From assembly GCF_030814215.1 (NCBI RefSeq), contig NZ_JAUSUT010000001.1, forward strand, positions 6,014,001-6,078,000: 64,000 bases of DNA, written 5' to 3'. Shown here piece after piece: positions 1 to 9,434 of the stretch. The stretch comes from Amycolatopsis thermophila. Its GTDB lineage: Bacteria > Actinomycetota > Actinomycetes > Mycobacteriales > Pseudonocardiaceae. Made by a program: the position numbers and the translations under genes. Positions within the stretch are counted from its first letter, which is position 1. Each line of letters opens with the position of its first letter. A model generated the notes under the pieces. That model had not been told where the DNA came from. It saw only the letters and a list, made by a program, of their open reading frames with translations, and did no database searches.

Positions 1-1
1 C

Positions 2-97
2 GGCTGTGTGTGGATCCGCCGGTTCGAGGAGGAACAGGAACGAGCGGCCCTGGCCCCAGGGGGCAGAGCTTCCTGCTCGTCGACGGGATCAAGGTGA
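2..97 (+). CDS. possible 3' end of an unidentified gene
   Basis: The frame that begins at base 2 is open from the window edge to a TGA at 95-97 and encodes a tail beginning GCVWIRRFEEEQERAAL. The charged, helix-like start of this tail looks more like a real protein than the other two frames. No family can be recognised from about 31 residues. Its true extent lies outside the window, and it could be chance coding. Confidence 0.2.
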   Translation, partial: GCVWIRRFEEEQERAALAPGGRASCSSTGSR

Positions 98-480
98 CCC
101 ACGCCCCACTCGGAACTGCAGTAACCCTGCGGGCCTCGGCTCTCCGTCCCCAACGCCCGACAGCTGGGGTTCCCGATTCCACAGCGGAAGGGGCGGCGGC
201 GGGGCCGCACCGTCGCCCTCTCCACTGCCGAGCGAGCCGCCGGACCTCGGACGCTCGGCCGTCACCGATGCAGTGGTGGCCCCCGCGGCCCTTAGCGGAC
301 GAACACCTCGATTCCGTTGGCCGCCGGCGGCCCGGCACCGTCTGAGGGCGTATTGCGCACCGTCGCCGGGGTGCCCCCGCCCGGCGGTCACCAGCGTCGT
401 CGATTCGCCGCCGTGCGCGGCGCCCGCGAGGCGTCCAGTTTGGGCAGTACGACCCCGTCGTCGAGCATCGGGAACGGTGA
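98..480. other. intergenic, no supported gene
   Basis: About 380 bases before the 3' end of the ssgA-like gene. Short open frames exist on both strands, but their products are Arg/Pro/Gly-rich and lack any recognisable fold or ribosome binding site. I see no RNA gene or strong terminator here. Confidence 0.5.
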
Positions 481-885
481 TCAGACCTTGGTGATCGCGG
501 CGATGAACCCGTCCACGTCGACGAAGGCGCTTTCCGCTCCCAGGGGCACCAGCGTGTGCGTGGAGGCGACGAACCGGGCGGCCGCCTCGCGGCCGAACTC
601 GACCACGGCGTACCCGTCCGGCGATTCCAGCTCCATCAGCATCTGGTCGGGGTCCGGGGACAGGTCCGGACGGATCCGCACGTCACCCTCACCGGCCGGC
701 CCGCTCAGCCCGGCGACGAGGAGATCCCGCGCGAAGCACCACTCGACCCAGCTGCCGCGGTCGGCGCGGAAGGACAGGGTGACGGCGTAGGGGTCGGCCG
801 TGGTGTAGCTCCACCGCGAGAAGACCGGGATGTCGTATCCGTCCAGGCTGACGAACTGGTGCTCCTCGACCATTTCCGCGTCCAT
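481..885 (-). CDS. SsgA/SsgB-family sporulation and cell-division regulator
   Basis: A 134-residue protein, the normal size for the actinobacterial SsgA-like family. These proteins help position FtsZ and control septum formation in sporulating actinomycetes. Family landmarks are visible: the early segment GYDIPVFSRWSY, the PYAVTLSF strand, the WVEWCFARDLLVAGL core and the later EFGREAAARFV stretch. The ATG at 885 is preceded by GGGAGGCC at good spacing, which supports this start. The gene is divergent from the YibE/F gene and appears monocistronic. Which paralogue (SsgB or an SsgC-G type) it represents cannot be told from sequence alone. Confidence 0.88.
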   Translation of the reverse strand: MDAEMVEEHQFVSLDGYDIPVFSRWSYTTADPYAVTLSFRADRGSWVEWCFARDLLVAGLSGPAGEGDVRIRPDLSPDPDQMLMELESPDGYAVVEFGREAAARFVASTHTLVPLGAESAFVDVDGFIAAITKV

Positions 886-1015
886 GATCGGCCTCCCTCA
901 CATCCCGGGGTCTTCGCTTGGAGGACGCGGCAGGGCGGGCGCTGTTACGCGGTTTCGCCGAAGATTTTCGCGACCCACCCGCCGGAGTGATCCGGCCGGG
1001 CGGCACGATGATCCG

Positions 1016-2800
1016 GTGCAGCACGACAACGCCGACGCGGACACCGGCCCCATCCGCCGCGTCCCCGCCTCGCCGCCTGCTGCCGACCCCGCGCACCGCC
1101 GCGCGCGACGGGCGCGCGGCTACGCCGGGGACGCACCCGCCTGGCCCACCCACGGCGACGACACCGGCCGGCACAGCGCCGGCACCGATCCGGCGGGCCG
1201 GGGCGGCCCTCCCCCGTCACGGCGCCGCACCGCGGGAACCGGGGAACACGCCGCACCCGGCGCACGGCCCGCGACCGGAAGCCGCCCAGCCCGGGAACCG
1301 GCACGCCCGGACGGCGAACTCGGCAACCCGGACGGCGAAACCGGCCGCCGGCACCGAGGCACCCCGGCGCCCGCCGCCCACCGCCGTCGCGACGAGGCCG
1401 CGGGCGCCCCGGAGACCCCGGACCCACCGGGCAGCACGCGACGGGACAGCACCCCCCGCCGGGCAGCACGCCCGGCTCAGGGTGACCGCGACGCCACCGC
1501 GGGCGCGGCAGGTCCCGGCGCCGCGCGCCCCCGGCGCGCCGGAACAGCCCACGGGCACGGACACGGCCCCGCAGCCCCGGCGTCCCGCCGCGTGAAGCTG
1601 CTCCTCGCCTGGCTGCTCGGCCCGATCGCGGTCGCCACCGTGGCCGGGGTGCTCCTGCTCTACCCGTGGGGGCGGGACGCACCGACCTCGGCGATCTCCT
1701 CCGGCACCCCGGTGCACGGCACCATCACCACCGCGACCTCGGGACCGTGCCTGGCCGCCGGGCAGGTGCAGGTCGGCGACCAGCCCGATCCCGGCGCCAA
1801 ACCGTGCCTGAGCGCGCGGGTCGAACTCACCGACGGACCGGGCAGCGGGCGGACCGTGGAGCTCACGGTCCCGATCGAGCCGAGCACCCCGCGCTTCAGC
1901 GCCGGCGACCACGTCGTCCTCGCCTACAACGGGGGTGACGCCGCCGACCCCGCCTCCTACCAGCTGATCGACTTCCAGCGCGGTCTCCCGCTCGCGGTGC
2001 TGGCCGCGCTGTTCGCGATCGCCGTGGTGGTGCTCGGCCGCTGGCACGGCCTGGCCGCGCTGGGTGCGCTGGTGCTGAGCTTCGTGGTGCTCGTGGCGTT
2101 CGTCCTGCCCGCGATCCTCGCCGGGGAGAACCCGCTGCTGGTGGCGATCGTGGGCGCCGGGCTCATCATGTTCATCGCCCTGTACCTGACCCACGGGCTG
2201 TCCGCGCGCACCTCGGTGGCCGTGCTGGGCACGCTGGCCAGCCTGGCGCTGATCGGCGCGCTGTCGGCGATCTTCTCCGCGGCGGCCTCGCTGACCGGCC
2301 TGGACGACAGCACCTCCACGCTCATCGCGTCGCTGGGCCACGGCATCGACGCCCGCGGCCTGCTGCTGGCCGGCATCGTAATCGGCGCGCTCGGGGTGCT
2401 CGACGACATCACCGTCACCCAGACCAGCGCGGTGTGGGAGCTGCGCCGCGCCAACCCGGCCCTGACGCGGCGCGAACTGTACTCGGCCGGGCTGCGGATC
2501 GGCCGCGACCACGTCGGCTCGGCGGTGAACACCCTGGTCATGGCCTACGCCGGGGCGGCGCTGCCGGTGATGCTGTACTCGTCGATCTCCGGGGTCGGGC
2601 TGGGGGCGATCCTCGGTTCCCAGGACGTCGCGCAGGAGATCGTGCGCACGCTCGCGGGCAGTGTCGGCATCGTCGCGGCGGTCCCGGTGACCACGGTGCT
2701 CGCCGCGGTCATCGCCAGCCGGGAACCCGTCAGTCACATCAGCCCCACTAGTGCTCATGAGCCCCAGCCCACGACCCCGGCCCGGTCAGCGCCACCGTGA
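1016..2800 (+). CDS. YibE/F-family multipass membrane protein with disordered N-terminal extension
   Basis: The region from the GTG at 1592 (residue 193 of this call) encodes a first membrane segment, an extracytoplasmic beta-rich domain (residues about 220-330) and six or seven further membrane helices, as in YibE/F proteins. An internal segment beginning GVLDDITVTQTSA is typical of the family. The function of the family is unclear; transport or signalling has been suggested. The upstream 192 codons are in frame, GC-rich at third positions and encode a Pro/Arg/Gly-rich tail ending AHGHGHGPAAPASRR, which resembles His-Gly tails I recall from actinobacterial relatives. I therefore include the tail and use the GTG at 1016, although no clear ribosome binding site fixes that start. 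A shorter product from 1592 is possible. Confidence 0.75.
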   Translation: MQHDNADADTGPIRRVPASPPAADPAHRRARRARGYAGDAPAWPTHGDDTGRHSAGTDPAGRGGPPPSRRRTAGTGEHAAPGARPATGSRPAREPARPDGELGNPDGETGRRHRGTPAPAAHRRRDEAAGAPETPDPPGSTRRDSTPRRAARPAQGDRDATAGAAGPGAARPRRAGTAHGHGHGPAAPASRRVKLLLAWLLGPIAVATVAGVLLLYPWGRDAPTSAISSGTPVHGTITTATSGPCLAAGQVQVGDQPDPGAKPCLSARVELTDGPGSGRTVELTVPIEPSTPRFSAGDHVVLAYNGGDAADPASYQLIDFQRGLPLAVLAALFAIAVVVLGRWHGLAALGALVLSFVVLVAFVLPAILAGENPLLVAIVGAGLIMFIALYLTHGLSARTSVAVLGTLASLALIGALSAIFSAAASLTGLDDSTSTLIASLGHGIDARGLLLAGIVIGALGVLDDITVTQTSAVWELRRANPALTRRELYSAGLRIGRDHVGSAVNTLVMAYAGAALPVMLYSSISGVGLGAILGSQDVAQEIVRTLAGSVGIVAAVPVTTVLAAVIASREPVSHISPTSAHEPQPTTPARSAPP

Positions 2801-2848
2801 TGGGGTACGAAGGCCGGGCACACGGTTGGCATCCCGTGGGGAGGGGTC

Positions 2849-3139
2849 TTGGTCGTCCACGCACTGCCGGGGCAGGTGTCCCGGGCCGCCGCCCGCGCCG
2901 CCCGCGCGCTCACCAGCCTGCCGCGCATCGCCATCGTGCTCACCGAACTCCGCGACGCCGCCGGGCACCTCGAACGGCTCGCGACCTTCGCCGCCGAGGA
3001 GCTGCCGGAGATCGTCTACCAGCTGGAGGGCATCCGCGAGCAGCTGACCGCGATCGAGAACCGGCTCGGCGGCCGCGACGGGCGGCAAGCGGGCCTCACC
3101 CCAGCCGCGCGACGAACCGGCTCACCGCCTCCATCGTGA
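2849..3139 (+). CDS. small helical hypothetical protein
   Basis: A 96-residue frame starting at TTG 2849, immediately after GGGGAGGGG, a good ribosome binding site. Residues about 20-75 are amphipathic and helix-rich (for example ELRDAAGHLERLATFAAEEL and YQLEGIREQLTAIENRLG), so a coiled coil or helical hairpin is likely. The last 14 codons overlap the convergent membrane-protein gene that ends at 3096. I do not recognise the family. It lies 48 bases after yibE/F on the same strand and may be co-transcribed with it. Confidence 0.6.
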   Translation: MVVHALPGQVSRAAARAARALTSLPRIAIVLTELRDAAGHLERLATFAAEELPEIVYQLEGIREQLTAIENRLGGRDGRQAGLTPAARRTGSPPPS

Positions 3140-3767
3140 ACCGCTGGGCGATCTTGCCCGACGGCGCCGCGGACGCCAGCTGGTACAACGGCCGCTCCGG
3201 CACACCCGCGCCGCGCGCCTCCGCCCGCAGCTGCGCGACGAGCAGCTCGGCGAACACCAGCCCGTTGGACTCGATGTTGTCCGCCAGCGCGTCGGCCAGC
3301 CGCCGCAGCGTGAGGATGGGCAGCTCGCGGCCGCCGGTACCGGCGTAGACGGCGACGTCGATCTTCACCACCTGGCCGCGCTGCCCGGAGTTGAACAGCA
3401 GGCTCACCGTGCGCGCGCCCCGGACGTCGGTGACCAGCAGGTCGATCCGCCGCGCCGTGGTCAGGTCCACGCGGCGCGTGCGCCAGGTCCGCACCAGCAC
3501 CGCGGTGCCCTCGAGCCACAGCTTGCGCCGCACGTTCCACAGCACGACGTAGAGCAGCGGCAGGCCCACCACGAGCGCGGCGACCAGCCCCGCGACGCGC
3601 CCCCCGATCAGCCCGGCGACGCCGCCGAACGCCGCGGCCATGATCAGCACGCCCACCAGGCCCGAGACCAGCCGCTTGCGGGCCAGGCCCGGGTCCTCCT
3701 GGTGCAGCGGCAGCCGCTGCGGTTCCGCCGGCTTCCTCGGCTCCCCGGTCACGTTCTCCCCCATCAC
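3096..3767 (-). CDS. conserved actinobacterial membrane protein
   Basis: A 223-residue protein. A charged N-terminus is followed by two or three membrane helices (about residues 33-82, including LVGVLIMAAAFGGVAGLIGG and VAALVVGLPLLYVVLW), then a cytosolic beta-rich region and a helical C-terminus. The layout resembles membrane-anchored PH-like proteins, but I cannot assign a family. Its ATG overlaps the stop of the metallo-hydrolase gene upstream (ATGA), so the two genes are translationally coupled. Confidence 0.75.
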   Translation of the reverse strand: MMGENVTGEPRKPAEPQRLPLHQEDPGLARKRLVSGLVGVLIMAAAFGGVAGLIGGRVAGLVAALVVGLPLLYVVLWNVRRKLWLEGTAVLVRTWRTRRVDLTTARRIDLLVTDVRGARTVSLLFNSGQRGQVVKIDVAVYAGTGGRELPILTLRRLADALADNIESNGLVFAELLVAQLRAEARGAGVPERPLYQLASAAPSGKIAQRFTMEAVSRFVARLG

Positions 3768-4372
3768 GGCACCGGAACGACGCTGCGCGCCCCGCTCAGG
3801 AACGGATTGCCGGCCCGCTCGCGGCCGATCGTCGTGGCCGGACCGTGCCCGGGCAGCACCACCGTGTCGTCGGGCAGCGGCAGCAGCACGTCACGCAGCG
3901 ACTCCCCCAGCCGCCGGTGGTCGCCGCGGCCGATCGAGCCCGCGAAGAGCGTGTCGCCGGTCAGGGCGAGCCGCCCGCCCTCCGGCGTGGCCACGCGGAA
4001 CACGACCGATCCGGCGGTGTGGCCGGGCGCCGGGTCGACCTCGATCACCAGGTCCGCCAGTTCCAGCGGGGCACCGGTCAGCTCGCGGACGTCGGCGGGT
4101 TCTCCGCCGTCGTACAGGCCGCGGTCGGCCGGGTGGATCCACATCGGAACGTCGTGGGCCGCGGTCAGCAGCGCGGCGTCGGCGACGTGGTCGGGGTGGC
4201 CGTGCGTGGCCAGCACGGCCACCGGCGTCAGGCGGTGTTCGGCGAGGGCGCCGGCGACGGCGCCGGCCGAGTCCTGCCCGGGGTCCACCACCACGCAGGC
4301 GGTGTCCGCTCCGGGCGCGAGCAGGTAGCAGTTGGCCTGCAGCGCGCCGGCTCCGAACCCGACGACGAGCAC
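3764..4372 (-). CDS. metallo-beta-lactamase-fold hydrolase (glyoxalase II-like)
   Basis: About 202 residues. The zinc-binding THGHPDH (HxHxDH) lies near residue 75, followed by the metal-ligand histidine in PGHTAGSVVF, the aspartate in LTGDTLFAG and a C-terminal VLPGHGPATTIG. These are the ligands of hydroxyacylglutathione hydrolase-like enzymes. The substrate in actinobacteria, which use mycothiol rather than glutathione, is not established. I chose the GTG at 4372 because CGGAGGTGG lies six bases upstream; a longer reading from 4423 lacks such a site. Gene order (hydrolase, cyclophilin, rel, apt) follows the Rv2581c-Rv2584c region of M. tuberculosis, which supports orthology. Confidence 0.9.
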   Translation of the reverse strand: MLVVGFGAGALQANCYLLAPGADTACVVVDPGQDSAGAVAGALAEHRLTPVAVLATHGHPDHVADAALLTAAHDVPMWIHPADRGLYDGGEPADVRELTGAPLELADLVIEVDPAPGHTAGSVVFRVATPEGGRLALTGDTLFAGSIGRGDHRRLGESLRDVLLPLPDDTVVLPGHGPATTIGRERAGNPFLSGARSVVPVP

Positions 4373-4517
4373 GAAAATCCACCTCCGCGTCCACGCGTTC
4401 CCCGCGCCCGGGATGTCCGGCACACCACCCTAACCGGGGCTGTACAGGGTCCTTACAGGCTGTGCCCATAGACTGCCGCCACCCGGTCGGTGACGTCGAG
4501 TGGATTCTGGAGGGCAG

Positions 4518-5369
4518 GTGGCGACCAACCAGCAGCGCCGTGAGGCCGCGAAGCGCAAGCTCGAGCGGCAGATGGCCCGCCGGGCCGAGCAGGCGCGGCG
4601 CCGGAAGATCGTCGGCGTCGGCGCGACCGTCGGCGCGGTGGTGGTGGTCGCCGGGCTGGTGGTGTTCTTCGCGACCCAGGGCGGCGACGACGGCGGCGCG
4701 GCGGCGTCCCCGACGACGGCCCCGTCCGCCACCGAGCTGAACATCCCGACGCAGCGCGCGGCGGTGCCGCAGCGTCCGAAACCACTGGCGAACCCGGTGC
4801 AGTGCGAGTACCCGGCCACGCCGGACCAGCCCGCCGCCAAGCCGAACACCCCGCCGCAGGGCAAGAACATCCCGTCCACGGGGACGGTGAACGTCACGTT
4901 CAAGACCACCGCCGGGGACATCCCGCTGACGCTGGACCGCGCGCTCGCGCCGTGCACCGTGAACAGCTTCCTCAGCCTGGCGCAGCAGGGTTTCTACACC
5001 GACACCGCGTGCGCGCGTCTGGGCACGGACGCGAGCCTGATGATGCTGCAGTGCGGTGACCCGACGGGCACCGGCAGCGGCGGCCCGGGCTACTCGTTCG
5101 CCGACGAGACGTTCCCCGAACTGAAGTACGGCCGCGGGCTGCTGGCGATGGCCAACGCCGGCCCGAACACCAACGGCAGCCAGTTCTTCATGGTCTACGG
5201 TGCCGCCGAGCTGAGCCCCGACTACACGGTGTTCGGCTCGATCTCCGACGCCGGCCTCGCGGTGCTCGACAAGGTCGCCCGCGCCGGGCACGACGGCAGC
5301 TTCGACCCGAGCCCGGGTGGCGGCAAGCCGAACATGGAGGTCAAGTTCACCGCGGTGCAGATCGGCTGA
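4518..5369 (+). CDS. ppiB: membrane-anchored cyclophilin-type peptidyl-prolyl isomerase
   Basis: A 283-residue protein. A basic coiled N-terminus (QQRREAAKRKLERQMARR) is followed by one membrane helix (about residues 34-53), a low-complexity spacer and a cyclophilin domain from about residue 115 to the end. The domain contains GTVNVTFKTTAGDIPLTLD, PNTNGSQFFMVYG (the conserved SQFF segment) and YTVFGSISDAG. The likely role is folding of secreted proteins outside the membrane. The GTG at 4518 follows GGAGGG at 4509-4514, so I prefer it to the in-frame GTG at 4500. The gene is divergent from the metallo-hydrolase and convergent with the enoyl-CoA hydratase, as for Rv2582. Confidence 0.9.
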   Translation: MATNQQRREAAKRKLERQMARRAEQARRRKIVGVGATVGAVVVVAGLVVFFATQGGDDGGAAASPTTAPSATELNIPTQRAAVPQRPKPLANPVQCEYPATPDQPAAKPNTPPQGKNIPSTGTVNVTFKTTAGDIPLTLDRALAPCTVNSFLSLAQQGFYTDTACARLGTDASLMMLQCGDPTGTGSGGPGYSFADETFPELKYGRGLLAMANAGPNTNGSQFFMVYGAAELSPDYTVFGSISDAGLAVLDKVARAGHDGSFDPSPGGGKPNMEVKFTAVQIG

Positions 5370-5379
5370 CGCGTCCGGT

Positions 5380-5406
5380 GGCCTCCGTCCGGTTCGGACG
5401 GAGGCC
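5380..5406. terminator. bidirectional hairpin terminator between ppiB and the enoyl-CoA hydratase
   Basis: A perfect inverted repeat: left arm GGCCTCCGTCCG (5380-5391), loop GTT, right arm CGGACGGAGGCC (5395-5406). It lies exactly between two convergent genes ending at 5369 and 5415. There is no T-tract, as is usual for high-GC actinobacterial terminators. Confidence 0.8.
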
Positions 5407-5414
5407 GCGATGCG

Positions 5415-6188
5415 TCAGGAGGCGGTGAACCTGGGCGGGCGGCGGTCCAGGAAGGCGGCGACGCCCTCCGCGTAGTCCTCGCCGTGGATGGCGGCCAGCC
5501 GGATCGCCTCGACCTCGTCGTCGGTCTCGGACCGCCCGTCGAGGATCTTGCCGATGATCCGGTTCATGCCGCGGATCGAGGCCTGGGAACGGGAGCAGAG
5601 GGTGGCGGTGAACTGCTCCACGGTGGTGTCGAGGTCGTCGGAGACGTCGTTGACGAGGCCGATCTCGCGGGCCCGGGTGGCGTCGATCAGCTGACCGGAC
5701 AGCAGGAAGTACCGCGCGTGGGCGGGCCCGATCAGCGACACGAGCTGGTGGGTGGAGCGGAAGTCGTAGACGATGCCCAGTTTCGCCGGGGTGATCCCGA
5801 AACGGGCGCCGGGGTCGGCGAAGCGGAAGTCGCAGGCGACCGAGATCTGGCAGCCGCCGCCGATGCAGTTGCCGCGGATCTTCGCCACGGTCGGCTTGGT
5901 CATGCCGGCGAGCGCGGTCACGGCGCCCTCGACGACCTTGTCGTAGGCCGCCGCGCCGTCCGCTGTGGAGCGCAGGCTGCCGAACTCGCTGATGTCCGCA
6001 CCGGCCGAGAAGTCCGCCCCCGCGCCGGTCAGCACGAGCACCTTCAGCGCCGGATCACCCTCGACCTCCCCCACGACGTCCGGGATCGCCGCCCACATGT
6101 CGTGCGTGATCGCGTTCTTCTTCTCCGGCCGCGCGAAGGTCAGCGTGGCCACTGCCCCGTCGCGGGCGAACTCCAGCCCAGATGCCAT
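5415..6188 (-). CDS. enoyl-CoA hydratase/isomerase (crotonase) family protein
   Basis: A 257-residue protein of normal crotonase length. The oxyanion-hole regions are visible as AGADFSAGADISEF (near residue 60) and GNCIGGGCQISVACDFRFAD (near residue 105). At the usual second catalytic glutamate position the sequence reads AKLGIVYDFRSTHQL, so that residue is not obvious. The enzyme may therefore be an isomerase, a thioesterase-like member or an inactive relative rather than a classical hydratase. The ATG at 6188 is the first good start next to the conserved N-terminus MASGLEFARDGAVATL. It is convergent with ppiB and upstream of no obvious operon partner. Confidence 0.82.
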   Translation of the reverse strand: MASGLEFARDGAVATLTFARPEKKNAITHDMWAAIPDVVGEVEGDPALKVLVLTGAGADFSAGADISEFGSLRSTADGAAAYDKVVEGAVTALAGMTKPTVAKIRGNCIGGGCQISVACDFRFADPGARFGITPAKLGIVYDFRSTHQLVSLIGPAHARYFLLSGQLIDATRAREIGLVNDVSDDLDTTVEQFTATLCSRSQASIRGMNRIIGKILDGRSETDDEVEAIRLAAIHGEDYAEGVAAFLDRRPPRFTAS

Positions 6189-6326
6189 GCGCCGACAGTA
6201 GAGGGCACCGCCGGGCCGGCGCCGTGAGGCACGCCACCGGAGCCGCGCGCCGCGGCGGGCCGGGCCTTGGACCTCACTCCCGCAGGCCGAAGCCGCCACC
6301 CTCGGCTGCGCCCTCGCCCTGGCTGA

Positions 6327-8666
6327 CTACGAGGCCGACGTGACGCGGTAGACGTCGTAGACGCCCTCGACGCCCCGGACCACCTTCAGCACGTGGCCCA
6401 GGTGCTTGGGGTCGCCCATCTCGAAGGTGAACCGGCTGACCGCGACCCGGTCCCGGGAGGTCTGCACCGACGCGGACAGGATGTTGACCTTCTCGTCCGC
6501 CAGCACCTTCGTCACGTCGGACAGCAGCCGGTGCCGGTCGAGCGCCTCGACCTGGATGGACACCAGGAACACCGAGTTCGCCGACGGCGCCCACTCCACC
6601 TCGACCAGCCGCTCGGGCTGGGCGCGCAGGTCCTCGGCGTTCGTGCAGTCCGTGCGGTGCACGCTGACGCCACCGCCGCGGGTGACGAAACCCAGGATCT
6701 CGTCGCCGGGCACCGGGGTGCAGCAGCGCGCCAGCTTCGTCCACACGTCGGTCGCGTCCTTGACCACCACGCCGACGTCGTTGGCCGCCCGGCGCCGGGT
6801 GACCGTCGACGGCGTGGACCGGGCCGCGAGCTCGTCCTCGGCCTCCTCGACACCGCCGATCAACGCCACCAGCCGCTGCACGACGTGCCGCGCGCTGACG
6901 TGCCCTTCGCCGACCGCGGCGTACAGCGAGCTGATGTCGGAGTGATGCAGCTCGGCCGCCAGCGCGCCCATCGCCTCCGCCGACACCAGCCGCTGCAGCG
7001 GCAGCCCGACCTTGCGGACCTCCTTGGTGATCGCGTCCTTGCCCGCGTCGATGGCCTCGTCGCGGCGTTCCTTCGCGAACCACTGGCGGATCTTGGCGCG
7101 CGCCTTGGGCGACTTGGCGAAGGTCAGCCAGTCGCGGCTGGGCCCGGAGTTCTCCGCCTTGGAGGTGAAGATCTCGACGACGTCGCCGTTCTCCAGCTTG
7201 CGTTCCAGCGCGACGAGCCGGCCGTTGACGCGTGCGCCGATGCAGCGGTGCCCCACCTCGGTGTGCACGGCGTAGGCGAAGTCGACCGGTGTGCCGCCGA
7301 CCGGCAACGTCACGACGTCGCCCTTGGGCGTGAAGACGAAGATCTCGCGGGCGGCGAGCTCGTAGCGCAGCGAGTCGAGGAACTCCCCCGGGTCCGCCGC
7401 CTCGCGCTGCCAGTCGAGCAGCTGCCGCATCCACGCCATCTCGTCGATGTCGACGGCGGTGCCGTGAGAACTGCTGTGGGTGCCTCGGGTTTCCTTGTAC
7501 CGCCAGTGCGCGGCGATGCCGTACTCGGCCGTGTGGTGCATCTCGTAGGTGCGGATCTGCACCTCGAGCGGCTTGCCGTCGGGACCGATGACGGTGGTGT
7601 GCAGCGACTGGTACACACCGAAGCGCGGCTGGGCGATGTAGTCCTTGAACCGGCCGGGCATCGGCTGCCACAGCGCGTGCACGACACCCATGGCCGCGTA
7701 GCAGTCCCGCACGTCCTCGACGAGGATGCGCACGCCCACCAGGTCGTGGATGTCGTCCAGGTCGCGGCCGCGGACGATCATCTTCTGGTGGATCGAGTAG
7801 TAGTGCTTCGGCCTGCCCTCGACCTTCGCGGTGATGCGGGAGCCGCCGAGCGCGCCGGTCAGCTCGTCGATCACCTTGCGCAGGTAGATGTCCCGCGACG
7901 GGGCGCGGTCGGCGACGAGCCGGACGATCTCGTCGTACTTCTTGGGCTGCAGGATGGCGAACGCCAGGTCCTCCAGCTCCCACTTGACCGTCGCCATGCC
8001 CAGGCGGTGCGCCAGCGGCGCCAGGACCTCGAGGGTTTCCTTGGCCTTGCGGACCTGCTTCTCCGGCGGCAGGAACCGCATGGTGCGCATGTTGTGCAGG
8101 CGGTCGGCGAGCTTGATGACGAGGACGCGCGGGTCGCGGGCCATCGCGATGACCATCTTGCGGATGGTCTCGGCCTCGGCCGCGGTGCCCAGCTTGACCT
8201 TGTCCAGCTTGGTGACGCCGTCGACGAGCTGGGCGACCTTGTCGCCGAAGTCGGCGGTCAGCTGTTCCACCGAGTAGCCGGTGTCCTCGACCGTGTCGTG
8301 CAGCAGCGCCGCGACGAGGGTCGTGGTGTCCATGCCCAGCTCGGCGAGGATCGTCGCCACCGCGAGCGGGTGGGTGATGTAGGGGTCGCCGGACTTGCGC
8401 CGCTGGTGCCGGTGCAGCTCCTCGGCCACGTCGTAGGCGCGCTGCAGCAGGCTCAGGTCCGCGTTCGGGTGCAGGTCGCGGTGGATCGCGGCGAGCGGTT
8501 CGAGGACCTGCTTGACCGGGGCGGCGCGCTGCGCGGTGATGCGGCGCGCGAGCCGGGCGCGGACGCGCCGCGTCGCGGACGGGGCCCTGGTGACGCCCTG
8601 CGGCTGGGCGCCGCGGTTCTCGGCGGTCTCCCGAGCGGGTGCGGGGCTCCCGAGCTCCTGGCTCAA
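6327..8666 (-). CDS. rel: bifunctional (p)ppGpp synthetase/hydrolase Rel
   Basis: A 779-residue long-form RelA/SpoT homologue that makes and degrades the stringent-response alarmone. Domains in order: HD hydrolase (residues about 60-230, with [15 protein letters not shown] and [12 protein letters not shown]), synthetase (about 260-420, with [34 protein letters not shown]), TGS (about 445-505, [20 protein letters not shown]), a helical/zinc-finger region with [10 protein letters not shown], and a C-terminal ACT domain ([18 protein letters not shown]). The intact HD motif indicates hydrolase activity is retained. I start at the TTG at 8666 because AGGAGG lies five bases upstream; earlier in-frame starts lack such a site. 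The gene precedes apt in the opposite reading sense of the cyclophilin, as in mycobacteria. Confidence 0.95.
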   Translation of the reverse strand: MSQELGSPAPARETAENRGAQPQGVTRAPSATRRVRARLARRITAQRAAPVKQVLEPLAAIHRDLHPNADLSLLQRAYDVAEELHRHQRRKSGDPYITHPLAVATILAELGMDTTTLVAALLHDTVEDTGYSVEQLTADFGDKVAQLVDGVTKLDKVKLGTAAEAETIRKMVIAMARDPRVLVIKLADRLHNMRTMRFLPPEKQVRKAKETLEVLAPLAHRLGMATVKWELEDLAFAILQPKKYDEIVRLVADRAPSRDIYLRKVIDELTGALGGSRITAKVEGRPKHYYSIHQKMIVRGRDLDDIHDLVGVRILVEDVRDCYAAMGVVHALWQPMPGRFKDYIAQPRFGVYQSLHTTVIGPDGKPLEVQIRTYEMHHTAEYGIAAHWRYKETRGTHSSSHGTAVDIDEMAWMRQLLDWQREAADPGEFLDSLRYELAAREIFVFTPKGDVVTLPVGGTPVDFAYAVHTEVGHRCIGARVNGRLVALERKLENGDVVEIFTSKAENSGPSRDWLTFAKSPKARAKIRQWFAKERRDEAIDAGKDAITKEVRKVGLPLQRLVSAEAMGALAAELHHSDISSLYAAVGEGHVSARHVVQRLVALIGGVEEAEDELAARSTPSTVTRRRAANDVGVVVKDATDVWTKLARCCTPVPGDEILGFVTRGGGVSVHRTDCTNAEDLRAQPERLVEVEWAPSANSVFLVSIQVEALDRHRLLSDVTKVLADEKVNILSASVQTSRDRVAVSRFTFEMGDPKHLGHVLKVVRGVEGVYDVYRVTSAS

Positions 8667-8910
8667 GCCCACCTCCTGCTGATCGCGCGGCCTGTAGACC
8701 ACCAAGCGTAACCCCGGGGGTGGCCTCGTTGTTCCCAGCCGCGCCGAAGGACCACCGGACGCGCCCAACGGTCACCTCGGCAGCCCGAACGACCCGAAGC
8801 GCCAAAGGCGCACGCCACCGGAAGCAGCCCCGACCAGGCCACGCCGGGCACGAGAACCAGCGTCAGGGCGCCCGTGTGTTCCCCGGCCGGTGGCCGGGCG
8901 CACCGGCCGG

Positions 8911-9429
8911 TCAGACCGCGAGCAGCGAGCGCACTGTGCGGCCGCTCAGCACCGACCGCCCCGCCAGGGCCGCCAGCTCCAACACCACCGACACCCCGGC
9001 CACCTCGGCACCGGCCTTCTCCAGCAGCTCACACGCCGCCGCCACGGTGCCACCGGTCGCGAGCACGTCGTCGATCACCACCGCGCGACGGCCGGGCTCC
9101 ACGACGCCCGCGGGCAGCTCCAGCGTCGCGGTTCCGTACTCCAGCGCGTAGTCCACCCGGCCCGCCACGCTCGGCAGTTTGCCGGGCTTGCGCACCAGCA
9201 CCACGCCGAGCCCGCGCGCGTAGCCGACCGCCGCGGCAAGCAGGAACCCGCGCGCTTCCACCGCGGCCAGCAGGTCCACCGCGGGGTCGACCGTCGCGGC
9301 CAGTGCGTCGACCACCGCGCGGAACCCGTCGGCGTCGGCGAACAGCGGGGACAGGTCGCGGAACAGCACGCCGGGCTCGGGGAAGTCCGGCACCTCGGCG
9401 ATCAGGCCGAGAGCACGCTCCAGCTCCAC
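8911..9429 (-). CDS. apt: adenine phosphoribosyltransferase
   Basis: A 172-residue protein of the usual Apt size. It converts adenine plus PRPP to AMP in purine salvage. The N-terminal PDFPEPGVLFRDLSPLF segment and the PRPP-binding loop AVVIDDVLATGGTVAAA (near residue 117) are diagnostic. The GTG at 9429 begins five bases after the secF stop, so apt is expected to be translated from the secD-secF message. The secDF-apt-rel order is a known actinobacterial arrangement. Confidence 0.93.
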   Translation of the reverse strand: MELERALGLIAEVPDFPEPGVLFRDLSPLFADADGFRAVVDALAATVDPAVDLLAAVEARGFLLAAAVGYARGLGVVLVRKPGKLPSVAGRVDYALEYGTATLELPAGVVEPGRRAVVIDDVLATGGTVAAACELLEKAGAEVAGVSVVLELAALAGRSVLSGRTVRSLLAV

Positions 9430-9434
9430 CCCGC

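Noticed and set aside
830-1015. N-terminal extension of YibE/F to an ATG at 830
   Set aside because: The start would lie inside the divergent ssgA-like gene, and the sequence looks non-coding before about 1016.
1016-1591. Separate small gene in the Arg/Pro-rich stretch before YibE/F
   Set aside because: It is in frame with YibE/F and ends in the His-Gly tail I recall from that family, so it is better read as an extension of the same protein.
6393-8711. Plus-strand open frame of about 770 codons opposite rel
   Set aside because: It is the complement of a certain gene; its composition is the Asp/Arg/Gly-rich pattern of antisense frames in high-GC DNA.
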